A stretch of 60,000 bases of DNA from Membranipora membranacea (Eukaryota > Bryozoa > Gymnolaemata > Cheilostomatida > Membraniporidae): NCBI GenBank assembly GCA_914767715.1, contig OU612070.1:22930025-22990024 (forward strand), in the 5' to 3' direction. The translations under genes were made by a program, and so were the position numbers. The notes below the pieces were generated by a model. It was not told the origin of the DNA, did no database searches, and worked only from the letters and a program-made list of their open reading frames with translations. Shown piece by piece: positions 26,301 through 35,900 of this stretch (position 1 is the first letter of the stretch; each line of letters opens with the position of its first letter).

Positions 26301-29300
26301 CCATTCGCACAACACCACTCATCTAGGATCTTGCCAGACTTCCAGATTTGGTTGAGCACTTTTGTCAAGATCTCCAGTATGCCTGGACATTTCTTGTATA
26401 GCTTATAACTGATGCCATTAATTCCTGGGGCACTTTTGGCACGTGCCTTGGTAACTACATGTGCAACTTCTCCAAGCTTGATATCACCCATCTCAAAACT
26501 GAAACCTGGAGATGTTGGACGTTTAAGCCCAGCAATATCAGTGTTCACCTCGCTCTTGTTACCGTACACTTTTGCCAAGTGTGCCTCAACTTCTGCCTGA
26601 CTAGCCTTGAGCTCGCCGCTCTTACTCTGCTCAAACAACTTCTTGGCAAATCCGTATGGATTTTTCATGAAATTGTTCAAGTTCTTTCGCTTCAACTTCC
26701 TCTTCTTCCTCAAGGCCTCAGCTCTGGCTAGCCTTCTTATTCGATCCTTGACATCATTAAGCAATACAGAAAGCCCATGCCTTTCTGATTCAGCGCAATT
26801 TCTCATTCTCTCTCTCAGCGCGCGTTGCTGAGTTCTCAGTTTGCCTTTCTCATATTGGCGTCTATTTGGTATTTTGGTGCACTGAGTTCCACCTCGTTTC
26901 GCAACTAAGCCAAACTTCTCCTCACAAATTGAAAAGAGGATAGCAGGCAGTTGTTTGGCCTTTTTCTCACCGCTTCCAGTCAATGCAGAGTTGAGAGCAA
27001 CAACTGCATATTCGTCAAGCTCACGCCAAGTCTTGACATTGCTCATCTTTGGCCACTCAACCTCCTGCCTTTCACAACCGCTCCCATGATGCTCGGTGTG
27101 TGTTTGAGAATTGGTTGTCTGCCCACTGTGGTTTTCAACCTGGGGCAGTGTTCCATCCGTCTTAGGTGCAGAGTTATCTACACTGCGGTTCTCTAACACC
27201 ACTTCGCATCCCTTCTTAGTTCTGTGTATTTTCATACCACGCTCAGTTTTGAAACCCCTCTGGCATACGCAAGTCCATGGCATTTCCGAGTTCGTTATAA
27301 CAGTTAACCGGGTACCAGTAGGTCTCTCATCCTCCCATCCATAGAATTGCTAAACAATGTGCTGATTTAAATCTTTTATTAAACCCTACTAAGACCCAGG
27401 AAATGATGCTATCCACCCAATATGTTAAACCTTCTACCCCTACACTTGTTTTAAATGATACTGCTATTGCTTTTAGTGATAAAGTTAAATATCTTGGTGT
27501 ATTAGTTGACGATAAGCTGCGTTTTAATGATCATGTGCATGGTATAGTTTCAACCGCCTCTCAAAGGATGTATGTAGTCAGGAATTTTGTATTTTTAAGC
27601 TCTAAATCACTATCAAATATGCTTTTTAAAAGTTTTATTGTATCACGAATCTCCTATTGCTTACCCATTATTTTTAAAAGCTTGTATGCTGCTGACAAGC
27701 AACGCCTGTGTAAAATTTTCAAGGACGCTATTAAGTTAGGCATTGAACATCCCGATATTTATACCATGATGGACAATCAGACACGAACACTGGCCTTACG
27801 CTATATTCACGATGAGGATCATTTCATCAATGATTTGTTGAGTAAATGTCCATCTGGCAGATACCGTACAGTAAAACATAGAAGCTCACTGGGGAGAGAC
27901 TGTTTTCTGCGTCATATCACTCTTATTTTAAACGAAATACTTTTTTAGACAGAGATTTGATTTTTTATTCCAAGTGTCTTCGCTTTTTCTTGCTGATTCA
28001 AAGTGCCAGCAATTACACTGTATTTCGCGACTCATTTTTTTCTTTTAATAATGCTGTCAGTGATAGTAATAAAATCCATCCATCCATCCATCCATACCAA
28101 CTCTATACCATAGCATTATGAGCAATGGTGACACTGACAGGTTATAATGGTATATATAACTATAAACGCTGAGAGCTTTGCACTTTTTCGCTGTCAAAAT
28201 CAAGTACAACTGTACACTGCCAAGTACAACTGTACTAACTGTCTGACTATAAAATACCATGGTCTGTGGGGGTCTATAATAACAGGAACGTATGAGGATC
28301 ATGACTGTGTCTAATTTTTATACAAATTGTGATAAAATGTTTGCATTTTTGACAAACTAAACATTTCTCCTCATTGATTATTTTCAGGCAACATATGCTC
28401 CAACTGCTCCTCAGTGACCGATATGAGAGACAGTGTCACAGGTACTTATTACAGTCTCACATATCATAGGAACTATATATTAGTTTGAGATTTTACCGTT
28501 TTATTTTTTGTGCTGCAGTCCTCATGACAAACGCACATAAATAGATTTGCGGCATTGAATGAAATAAATTGTAAGAAGTGAGCCTAAGAGGGACTGCACA
28601 CGTGCGATTATTTACAGCTTCGCGAGGAAAATTGTTTGTTTAGTGGTCCAAGTTCCGCCCCTTTTATTGTAAGCGGCTTATAATTACACGCTACAACGCT
28701 ACAACACTTCTCGCAGAAGATTATATTAGGACAATCTTTGCCCAGCGAGAGAATAGTCTCATTGGTTGATTAACAGTTACCAGTTGTATTTTTCATGACG
28801 TTTATGACGATATCATTCAACGGCTTTGTTTATGGAATATCATTGGCTGATAGCTAACCTTATGATTATATCGCAGCTTGTAAACACGCTTTGTGTCTGC
28901 AGTGAAAAATGAGGAGATAATAAGCAAAGCTAGAATTTCAAGCTCTATTTTATTTTTACTAGCTCAGGTTTTCTAGCTGGTGTGTGGACCGCTTAACATA
29001 ACATGATTTCTGTAACACATTATTAAAATCACCTTTAATATTTTCTCACTTGACTAATAGGCTTAGGATTATGCCTATTATATTCAATCGTCATTGACCA
29101 AAGTCTTATACATTTTACAATGGACTCTCAGTTTGAGGTTTGTTTATTGCCACTAGTTTCTAAATATCCTATTTGCTAGGTTGATAGTACTGAAATTGAG
29201 GCTCAGTTTGAGGTTTGTTTATTGCCACTAGTTTCTAAATATCCTATTTGCTAGGTTGATAGTACTGAAATTGAGGCAAATATAGAAATATAGAAAAGTT

Positions 29301-30795
29301 CTGATTTAATGGATGTGAGTTTTTTATTTGTCCCTTGTTTGCTATTCGCTTATGTAGGGGGTATCTGATCTGCCTATTTTAGCTGTGCGAGCGGATGTTC
29401 AAGATGTTCAAGAGAGAATGAGTAATACCTGTAAAATCCTTCATGGAGTCAAAAATAGACTGAGAGAAGTTGAGATTACAACCGAAGGTGAGGGAAATGT
29501 TTTGCATTATTCTCTATTAATCAACCTGCAAATAGTTTTTAAGAATACAATATAAGCTCAATCCCATTTGAATGAAGGTTTGCTGAATTGTCCGAACCTG
29601 CTTTACTTCTGTTGAAGTCAAACAACTATAAAAATGCCTGTGATGCTTTAAAGCTGTACTCTACAATACGAATGAACTGAAGAAAAAGTTGGCATCTCCT
29701 TTATCAAGTACATAATCGAATATTCAGGACTGCTGATCATGTGGACCCTGGTTTGATGGGTGGAGGAGTTGATATGACCAGACCGGGGTCAGCACCTATT
29801 TCAGCCCTAACTTCCAATCACTGATGAAAACTCTCGAGCTCATTTTGAATTATTGAAACTGCTTGGTGTTCTAATTAATCACTAAATTACTGAATGAATA
29901 AGACTAAGACTCTCTATTAGGCGTTTGATCTGTTTTAAAGCGTTTTTGCGGCCAATTTCCCACTTGTTGAGGTGTCTTCTGACAATGGTCTTTATATAGA
30001 TAAAGCCATGTTTGCCCCAGTTTATTTCTGATTAATAAAAAAATGTATTTTGATTACCAGATCATGATGAGAAGCTATATATGGAACTCAGAGAGAGAAA
30101 AGGTAAAATCTATCAGGAAACACTAAGATTCAGCTTGTGCTATCAACAACTTCTTTGTTGGTAACAGATGACAACTTTTTTCCTTGATTCTCCCACAACT
30201 CCCTCGTCACAAATTTATTAAAAATCAAATTTCTGATGATATGGCAGAGCTATATGGTAAATTATAACCCTGTGAGTATAGAGTACTATAGCTTGACTGG
30301 TTGCATGGCCTGTCTTTCTGTGAATCAAAGAATGAAGTGGAGAGGAGTAATCACTGATAAATATTGTATGGATGAGAGATACACATCTGACCCTGAGCAA
30401 GCGTATGGCTATTTGTGTAGGATTTCCGGATCGCATTTCTCTTATTTGATTGGTCCACAAGTTCAGAATCTATAGAATAGCTGATACAAAATTTTGTCAA
30501 TCAGCTTGTCTGATTGTTCGAAGGTTGGTTGGGACTTAACATAAAAGCGACCATTTTTATAGCTGTTTATAGATCCTGACACGCTTTATATTGATGTATA
30601 TCTCCGCAATTAGCCACGCTATGTATTTTACCACTGATCCATAAATTCATATCAATGGGAGTAACTGTTGGTCAACTTTCTTTTATAGCCAACCACCATA
30701 TCTATGATGCTGACTCCGAGGAAGATGATGGTTCTTCTTCTCATGAAGATGACAGACATGAATATATGCACACCTATAACATAGGGTATTACTAA
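13445..30795 (+). CDS. Gene C: unrecognised NPxY/coiled-coil protein, complete, 353 aa
   Basis: Twelve exons: 13445-13486, 13776-13927, 15833-15967, 18548-18646, 18976-19086, 19662-19712, 19875-19943, 23044-23138, 28388-28441, 29383-29487, 30061-30102, 30689-30795 (TAA). They sum to 1062 nt with all phases consistent, and each has a counterpart in gene D. I do not recognise the family. There is no signal peptide or membrane segment. Residues 1-65 are basic ([14 protein letters not shown] first exon, then [12 protein letters not shown]). Residues 73-81 read FENPHYDPP, with an NPxY motif at 75-78 of the type bound by PTB domains. Then come a Lys/Arg/Ser-rich stretch ([15 protein letters not shown]), [10 protein letters not shown], and RYAKSEDIL. 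Hydrophobic heptads follow in [19 protein letters not shown] (about 228-248) and again about 275-303, and an acidic tail DSEEDD ends ...YNIGYY. A cytoplasmic scaffold or adaptor is a guess. Introns 7 and 8 (3.1 and 5.2 kb) are swollen by LINEs. Confidence 0.87.
14667..14704. repeat. 38-bp near-perfect palindrome
   Basis: AATAGCCTGTCTTGACAAGC runs into its reverse complement with one mismatched pair. It is in gene C intron 2 and has no evident role. Confidence 0.5.
16080..16268 (-). mobile_element. tRNA-derived SINE, copy 3 (minus strand)
   Basis: Read on the minus strand it starts with TAGCTCAGTTGGTTAGAGCG (A box) and GGGTTCGAATCCC (B box), then GTCTACTGACTACTGGGC and CCAGGTGTGCTCCGACCTGC. 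It lacks most of the 3' body of the 9162 copy and may be a subfamily or truncated. It lies in gene C intron 3. Confidence 0.75.
16290..16765 (+). repeat. Dispersed repeat family 2, copy 2
   Basis: Counterpart of 10490-10935. It keeps AGAAATGATATCCAATCTCA, GATGAAAGCTCTCC and CTCAGAATTTAAATT in order. It abuts the minus-strand SINE at 16268. Confidence 0.6.
17956..18074. repeat. (GGTT)n microsatellite, imperfect
   Basis: About 120 bases of GGTT units with scattered variants (GGCT, GATT, TGTTT, GGAT), in gene C intron 3. It is a simple repeat; the unit is not the animal telomere unit TTAGGG. Confidence 0.85.
18801..18926. mobile_element. Short MITE, about 126 bp
   Basis: TTAAGGTAATGTCAAAGAC at the left is mirrored by GTCTTTGACATTACCTTAA at the right, 19-bp perfect terminal inverted repeats beginning and ending in TTAA/TA sequence. 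It sits in gene C intron 4, about 50 bases before exon 5. No other copy was noticed. Confidence 0.65.
19424..19437. repeat. Poly-C tract
   Basis: An uninterrupted C run in gene C intron 5, similar to the one at 3347-3363. Confidence 0.7.
20240..20313. repeat. (AAT)n microsatellite, 5' flank of LINE 1
   Basis: About 74 bases of ATA/AAT repeats with one AAC interruption directly precede the LINE at 20314. The LINE is followed by another short AAT tract, so this probably is the target tract. Confidence 0.85.
20332..22868 (+). pseudogene. Broken RT/restriction-like endonuclease ORF of LINE 1
   Basis: Two pieces: 20332-21294 (RT domain: [27 protein letters not shown], catalytic box [12 protein letters not shown]) and 21843-22868 ([23 protein letters not shown], endonuclease). 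The second frame is open back to TTTGACTGG at 21813. Removing 21301-21812 rejoins both pieces in one frame; only the TGA at 21292-21294 would still interrupt it. The element is therefore dead as it stands. N-terminal zinc-finger or Myb domains are missing through 5' truncation. Confidence 0.87.
21303..21810. mobile_element. MITE with long terminal inverted repeats (GACAGTTTTCTGAGCTC family), copy 2, inside LINE 1
   Basis: Same family as 6672-7187: GACAGTTTTCTGAGCTC left end, GAGCTCAGAAAACTGTC right end, internal TCCAGTTTGGTACTTTTAA and its complement, and TA at both flanks. It inserted after LINE 1 did. About 508 bp, non-coding. Confidence 0.88.
24196..27283 (-). pseudogene. Frameshifted ORF of LINE 3 (zinc finger, RT, CCHC, endonuclease)
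   Basis: The first piece, 27283-25637 (548 codons), opens [20 protein letters not shown], a C-x-C...H...C finger of the kind seen at R2-group N-termini. The RT follows: [63 protein letters not shown] and the catalytic box AFMDDITII. Near 25640-25655 the frame shifts. The second piece (to 24196) starts [13 protein letters not shown] and carries [17 protein letters not shown] (CCHC) and RPDLIVW...[12 protein letters not shown], the PD...E-x-T-V-P signature of the restriction-like endonuclease. The last codons run into LINE 2 DNA and are not its own. One small indel is the only visible break. Confidence 0.87.
24215..27343 (-). mobile_element. LINE 3: near-full-length R2-type LINE with restriction-like endonuclease, inserted antisense in LINE 2
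   Basis: About 3.1 kb. On the minus strand it has a roughly 60-base 5' leader, an ORF from ATG 27283 with an N-terminal zinc finger, RT, CCHC and endonuclease, and almost no 3'UTR before LINE 2 sequence returns. Exact edges are uncertain by some bases, and no clear target-site duplication was found. Confidence 0.85.
29127..29276. repeat. Perfect 75-bp tandem duplication
   Basis: Two identical 75-base copies starting CTCAGTTTGAGGTTTGTTTA at 29127 and 29202. It lies in gene C intron 9, the intron that has no counterpart in gene D. Perfect identity suggests it is recent, or an assembly artefact. Confidence 0.9.
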
Positions 30796-32446
30796 AGTCT
30801 GAAGTCACACTCGGTCTGAATAAGGAAAACAAATCAGACCCTTTTTGATATCAGTATGCTGCTGAATGTGATACCAACTTTTGTTTTTTATCAAATCTAC
30901 GAATGACATTTTTCGGTGTTTCTCTACTAACATTACCAATCTTTATTTATCAACACCACCTACAACACAGACAGCTGTAATTTTATCTACTTTGACTTTT
31001 TGTGTACTAATTTTTGCTAGCTCAGTTTAGTGATTTAACATTTGACAATAGTTTTGGCTTGAGTTAAGTCAAGGCTTGCAAAAAGCGCCTTACTGTGAGA
31101 GATAAGTTCACACGGATTTAATATAATAATAAACATTAGTATAGCTAGAGATAAGGCAGCAGTTACAAGTAGCCTGTATATTTTGTAATGAGCTCATGGT
31201 ACTCTTCCGTAACCTAAATCTTCACAAAAGAAAGAATGGGGTTTTAGAGATTGCTTTCTATAACATTTTATTCATTCTTGTCAGATATTGTTGTTTAATG
31301 ACCTCATTGCTCCCAAGACAATGTTATTGTTTATCACAGATATGTATAGAATACTCTCAATTATATAAATTCAATAACTGTTATTATTATTGACTTTGTT
31401 TTTTTTCTGCTTTACACAACTTCTTATCGAGCATGATATTTTGAATTAAATCATGCATATTTAAAAATGACTGCGGTCAAGAGATGACAACCCAGCTTTG
31501 ATGTGTAATATAAAATTCTTATAAAAACCGGTACTTCTCTGACGAAATTGATCAATCAGGACGATTTATTAAAATGGCTATCGCCTTTATCACTTTCAAT
31601 AAAACTCCTAGTTGACATGATTCTCAGCGGGCAAGGCAAATAGCAAAGTCATGCCAATAAAAGTGGAGCTTCAACATCTATTATTGATGATCAATCGATA
31701 TAACCAAGGAACTATTTTTGTCTTGATTGAACTGAAGTCTAATACAAGTTTGAGGTATTAAAATCATATTAAAAACATCATCATATTGGTATAGTATGCA
31801 GTAGTCAGTTCAGTGCCCAGTTATGTCAGGCAGGAATACTCCCCGATCTCTTTGGCTGGAATGAAGTACAATCTATTCTTCAATAGATTCAATATATTGT
31901 TTTAGTATTTACTCTAAACTACAATAAGGAATAATGCTGTCTGGAATACCATTGTATATGCATCAGTTGAAACCGACAGCTGGTAGTGTGCTGACTTGTG
32001 CTTTTGCTTATCAGCGTGTAATGGGTGCTTTTCATGGGTGTTCATTACAACATATTCCGCTTTAGTCTGTCTGGCTGATCCCTTGTTTTTATTTACTTTT
32101 CTTGAACTATCATGCTAAACTTTTTTATAAAACTACCAAATTGATAATATAAATAATAGTAAAAAAGTCTTGACCAGCCAGTGAAGAGCTTGTCTTTTTA
32201 CAGTAACTAAGACAGTAAAAAACTGCCTGGTAAATTTTTGTCTCTTGATCAAGGAACGACCGGAATTCCGTCGTATGATAGTGAGATGCCTCCAACCTTC
32301 ACTGCATTGCACTCAGTATCACAAGCAAATAAGGGGATTATAGGAAAATCGAACCATATTAATGTTATTACGTACATCGGAATACTGCTTTCATGGCCGT
32401 TCCACAGACATACATCAACTCACAATTGTGTCATGGTAATGGCAGA

Positions 32447-32690
32447 CAGGTAAAAATCAGTACGAACATCAGCTGGAGTTTAGATCTGTATAAAGATATA
32501 AGAGAGGAAATCAATCAGCTTCAATTGATATGCTAAGTAAAAAGTTGTTAGCATGAATCTTTTATTCCTGTCTTTGCAATACCAAAGCAAACTTGCACTA
32601 TTAAATCAGCTCATAAATGATTTATGTAACATAAAAATACACAGTTTGATAATTATTAACCAAAGAAAGTTCCCACATCCACATCTAATT
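32447..32690 (+). repeat. Repeat family 3, copy upstream of gene B
   Basis: About 240 bp sharing ACATCAGCTGGA, CCTGTCTTTGCAATACCAAA and GCAAACTTGCAC with 40892-41120 in the same orientation. The two copies flank gene B as direct repeats. Whether it is a transposon remnant or part of the duplicated block is open. Confidence 0.6.
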
Positions 32691-32769
32691 TAAGTATTTA
32701 ATCTGTAAGGTAAACATTATGTGCTGAATAAATTATTATTATTGTTATAATTATAGTCATGAATCAACA

Positions 32770-32991
32770 AACAAGAATTGATTTTGTTACTCTTAAAACA
32801 GGAATTGCTTTATCAGAAAAGTCTTATCCTTGCTATCATATTAAATTGTGTTATATATCGAGAACCATGAGACCTCTGGCACTGCTAATCTCACTCATCA
32901 GTCGTCAGGGCGCATAATTAAAACAGTGTTTCATTGTAATAGCTCTTGACACTCAGCAGAATTTGACCTAGAACAAGCTCTTACAAAAAGA
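32770..32991 (+). promoter_or_regulatory. Conserved 5' flank of gene B, probable promoter/5'UTR
   Basis: It matches the 5' flank of gene A (11504-11720, minus strand) almost block for block, including TGTGTTATATATCGAGAACC, CACTGCTAATCTCACT and TTCATTGTAATAGCT. An in-frame TGA upstream of the ATG at 32992 makes this the likely 5'UTR boundary. Confidence 0.5.
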
Positions 32992-35900
32992 ATGGATGAT
33001 AAAAAAGAACTTCAAGAAGAGGATGATGTACAAAACTGGCAGGAGTTTACGCAGGAGACCTCAATGCATGGTATCAAATACACATACCTTACAACGAGCT
33101 CTAAAATTAGAAGGTATGTCTGGTCATAAAATCAACATAACATCAAGTAAAGTAACGTAGCAAGAACAGAACAAGAAGCCATATAGATATAATTATTCTA
33201 ACACGATTTGGATGGTTGAACCTTAAATTAACAATCGGGACATAATGTTGGACGACTCTTAGTTTAAATCAAGGCCACGAGATCTCAATGTCTGTATTCA
33301 CAATTTTGACATTTTTTCAATTGAACCTCCCAAGGAAAACTGAGTGTAGTAGATCGATTCGTTTCAGTGAGGTTCACAAATTCCCATCTTGCTACTTTGT
33401 AGATGTATATGGCTTCTCTTCACTTTGACGTGTATAGGATATTTCTGCTATGCTGCAGGAACTTTCCTACACGACTGCACCCAAAAACTTCTGAGTACAA
33501 ATATCAGGGTGCAACAAACCAATACAATCAAGGTGAGACTTACCTCTTGTCCTGTGCTCAATGTGTTCTCATATACCTGACAATAACAATTTTTTCAAAT
33601 GCAAAATTTCTCAATGTTGAAACTTATATGAATAATTTCTTTGCAGAGTCATATATTGCAACGTTTGCTCATTACAGAAGGGCATTATGGCAATTTTAAT
33701 ACTTACTGCTTATATCTGTCTGTCTTTATTATCTAAGGTCACTCTTTGAAGAATAAGGATCGCATTAGAAAAAATTATTGCATACTGCATATTGCATATT
33801 GCTTATCGCATATTTCTGTTTTACAGTTTCCAACAGTTACAATCTGCAATCAGAACATGTTTGCAGGTGATTATGTCAAGGCACATGAGGCAGAGATGGG
33901 TTCTAATGCCCTGTCTACCATATTCTTAGAACTGTACAGTCCTGAATCAGAGCTACCTCCTCCTCCAGAAAAGTGAGTCTCATTATAATAAATGTCATAC
34001 CCTTTGAGTTTAAAACTTTATTGGGAAATATTGTGTGTATTGTGTGCTGCTTGCCTTGTGTGTAAAACAGCAGTGAAATAAACAACTACCGCACAATGCC
34101 CACATAGACAGTTAACTCAGGAAAGGAGCTGGCAATGATCCTATCAATTATATCAATAATATAGCCAAGTATTATTATTATATTATATTATTTATGTAGC
34201 AAAATGTGTCGACTGATTATTTATTTTTTATCATCGAATGCTTACTATTGCATGGTCCGGGCCATTAAGGGTGAATTCAAGCGCTTGCTTTACTGTGACA
34301 AGTGGCTCTTCATGGTTATCTGAAAATCTGAAAGTGCAAAATAATAGACCCGATAAGCTGCCACTGTCTTCCATATCTGAAATGACTGATTTTTCCACAT
34401 GAATTAATAGTAAAAATATTTTCATGGCTAGGAGATGTTGTACAATAGTATATGACAACATTCATTATCCTTTGTTGAGAAATTCAGCTATTGTTATCTC
34501 TAAAGTGTGCTGTACAGCATAAGCCATGCGTTTACAGCATAAATGAGTAGGGGGGGGTCAATTTCTACCTATTCCATAATTATTACCGAGAAGAGTAAAA
34601 AATTGCTTTACTACTGTAGATTACAAGAGTCCAAAGTTTCTAATGGTAGACATATACGCAAAATTTATGTTTTTGACATCATATCCCCCAATGCAAGGCT
34701 TGCAAGCGAGCATCAGCAAGGCTTTATTTTGATAAAATTTAACTTCAGTCCTAGTTGCTGAACTGGAGCTCATTTTGAAGCTTATAATTAGCTGGAGCAG
34801 TTCATCTGATTATTTTAGGCTTTATTTCATGGATGCTTTAAATGGGAGAAACACAATAAAGGAAATTTGTTCTATAATCGAGAACTACCTGAATAACAAG
34901 AAAAGATGTGCTAATTTTAATGTCTCTAACTCAGTATCACCCAAATATGACTGCCCATCCTCACAAGTATGATAAACATAAATTGGTTTTTTTTTATTTA
35001 CAATATGGATATTGAAGGAGCGAGTTAGCATGATGCTATAGGTGTAGTTGGTGGCTCAGTTGGTTAGAGTGTTGAAGGTCATGGGTTCGAATCCCACTGC
35101 AGTCCATCTTTTACTGTGGATTGGTTGGTCCCCCAGGTGTGCTCCGACCTGCCTGCAAACAGAGAATAAATTGGCGCAGATATTGCGGCCTCTCCAATAA
35201 GGCAATAATATTTCGCCGCCCATGCCTCGGGATGGGCGAGTGATATGACATCAGATTTTAATCAACCTTTTTTAATCAACCTATAAGTAACAAAACTATT
35301 GTGTTGACTACAAGAAGCTGTATGAATGATCTCTGATGATCTTATCCCGTTGAGGTAATGCAATGTCACACGATGATTCAGTATACTTTGTTGAGTTATC
35401 TGATCTTACACCACATTGCTGTTGTAGGTACAGTATTGAGGACCCAAAGTATGCATATTTCCACACAATGGAAGGGAGAGAAAGTCAAGAATTTATACGG
35501 GCTGCTGCTCATCCTCTTCACGCTACATTCTCTTACTGCAAAATATTTGGAAGAATCACCAACTGTGCCGATGTACTTGATGTTGTACCTACCGATGCAG
35601 GTATTTACTTCTGCTGAAATATCATTTTCTTCTACATGAGCATTTTCACTTATATGTACTGATAAGAATATAAATTGGCTCAGATGTAAAGATCTCATTT
35701 GGAGAAATCTGAATTTTAGTCAAAACACATTTTCCTCCCTGATTTATTCACTTCTTTACACTCCTATCTCTTTAGGATACTGCTTCCAGTTTAATGGTAA
35801 CGGTTCAATGAACGCTACGACAGCGGGTAAAACAGGTGGTGTGGAGTTTATGTTGGACACTCACGTAATACAGTACTCAGCGGGGCCGAATTCTGTCTCA

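Larger units (their letters stand above)
23384..27951 (+). pseudogene. Interrupted CR1/Jockey-like reverse transcriptase
   Basis: The left piece runs to about 24214: [68 protein letters not shown] and the catalytic box [12 protein letters not shown], ending NSYFDE. The right piece resumes at about 27344 with [18 protein letters not shown], then [12 protein letters not shown] (thumb region), stopping at 27946-27948. Both pieces are open, so the split by LINE 3 is the main lesion apart from 5' truncation. Confidence 0.87.
23384..28100 (+). mobile_element. LINE 2: 5'-truncated CR1/Jockey-like LINE, split by LINE 3
   Basis: It lies in gene C intron 8, sense strand. The RT is in two pieces either side of LINE 3. 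Downstream of the ORF a short AT-rich 3' end finishes in a (CCAT)n tail near 28075-28097, as in CR1/Rex-type elements. In-frame sequence can be followed upstream only to a TGA near 23381, so the 5' end (endonuclease and most of ORF2) is missing. Confidence 0.85.
30796..32991. other. Spacer between tandem genes C and B
   Basis: No exon is recognised. AATAAA near 31127 may serve gene C. 32447-32690 resembles 40892-41120, on the far side of gene B. The right end (32770-32991) is the conserved gene B 5' flank. Confidence 0.5.

Noticed and set aside
24257-27344. Several plus-strand open frames of 60-130 codons
   Set aside because: They are antisense shadows of the LINE 3 coding sequence and carry no domain of their own.
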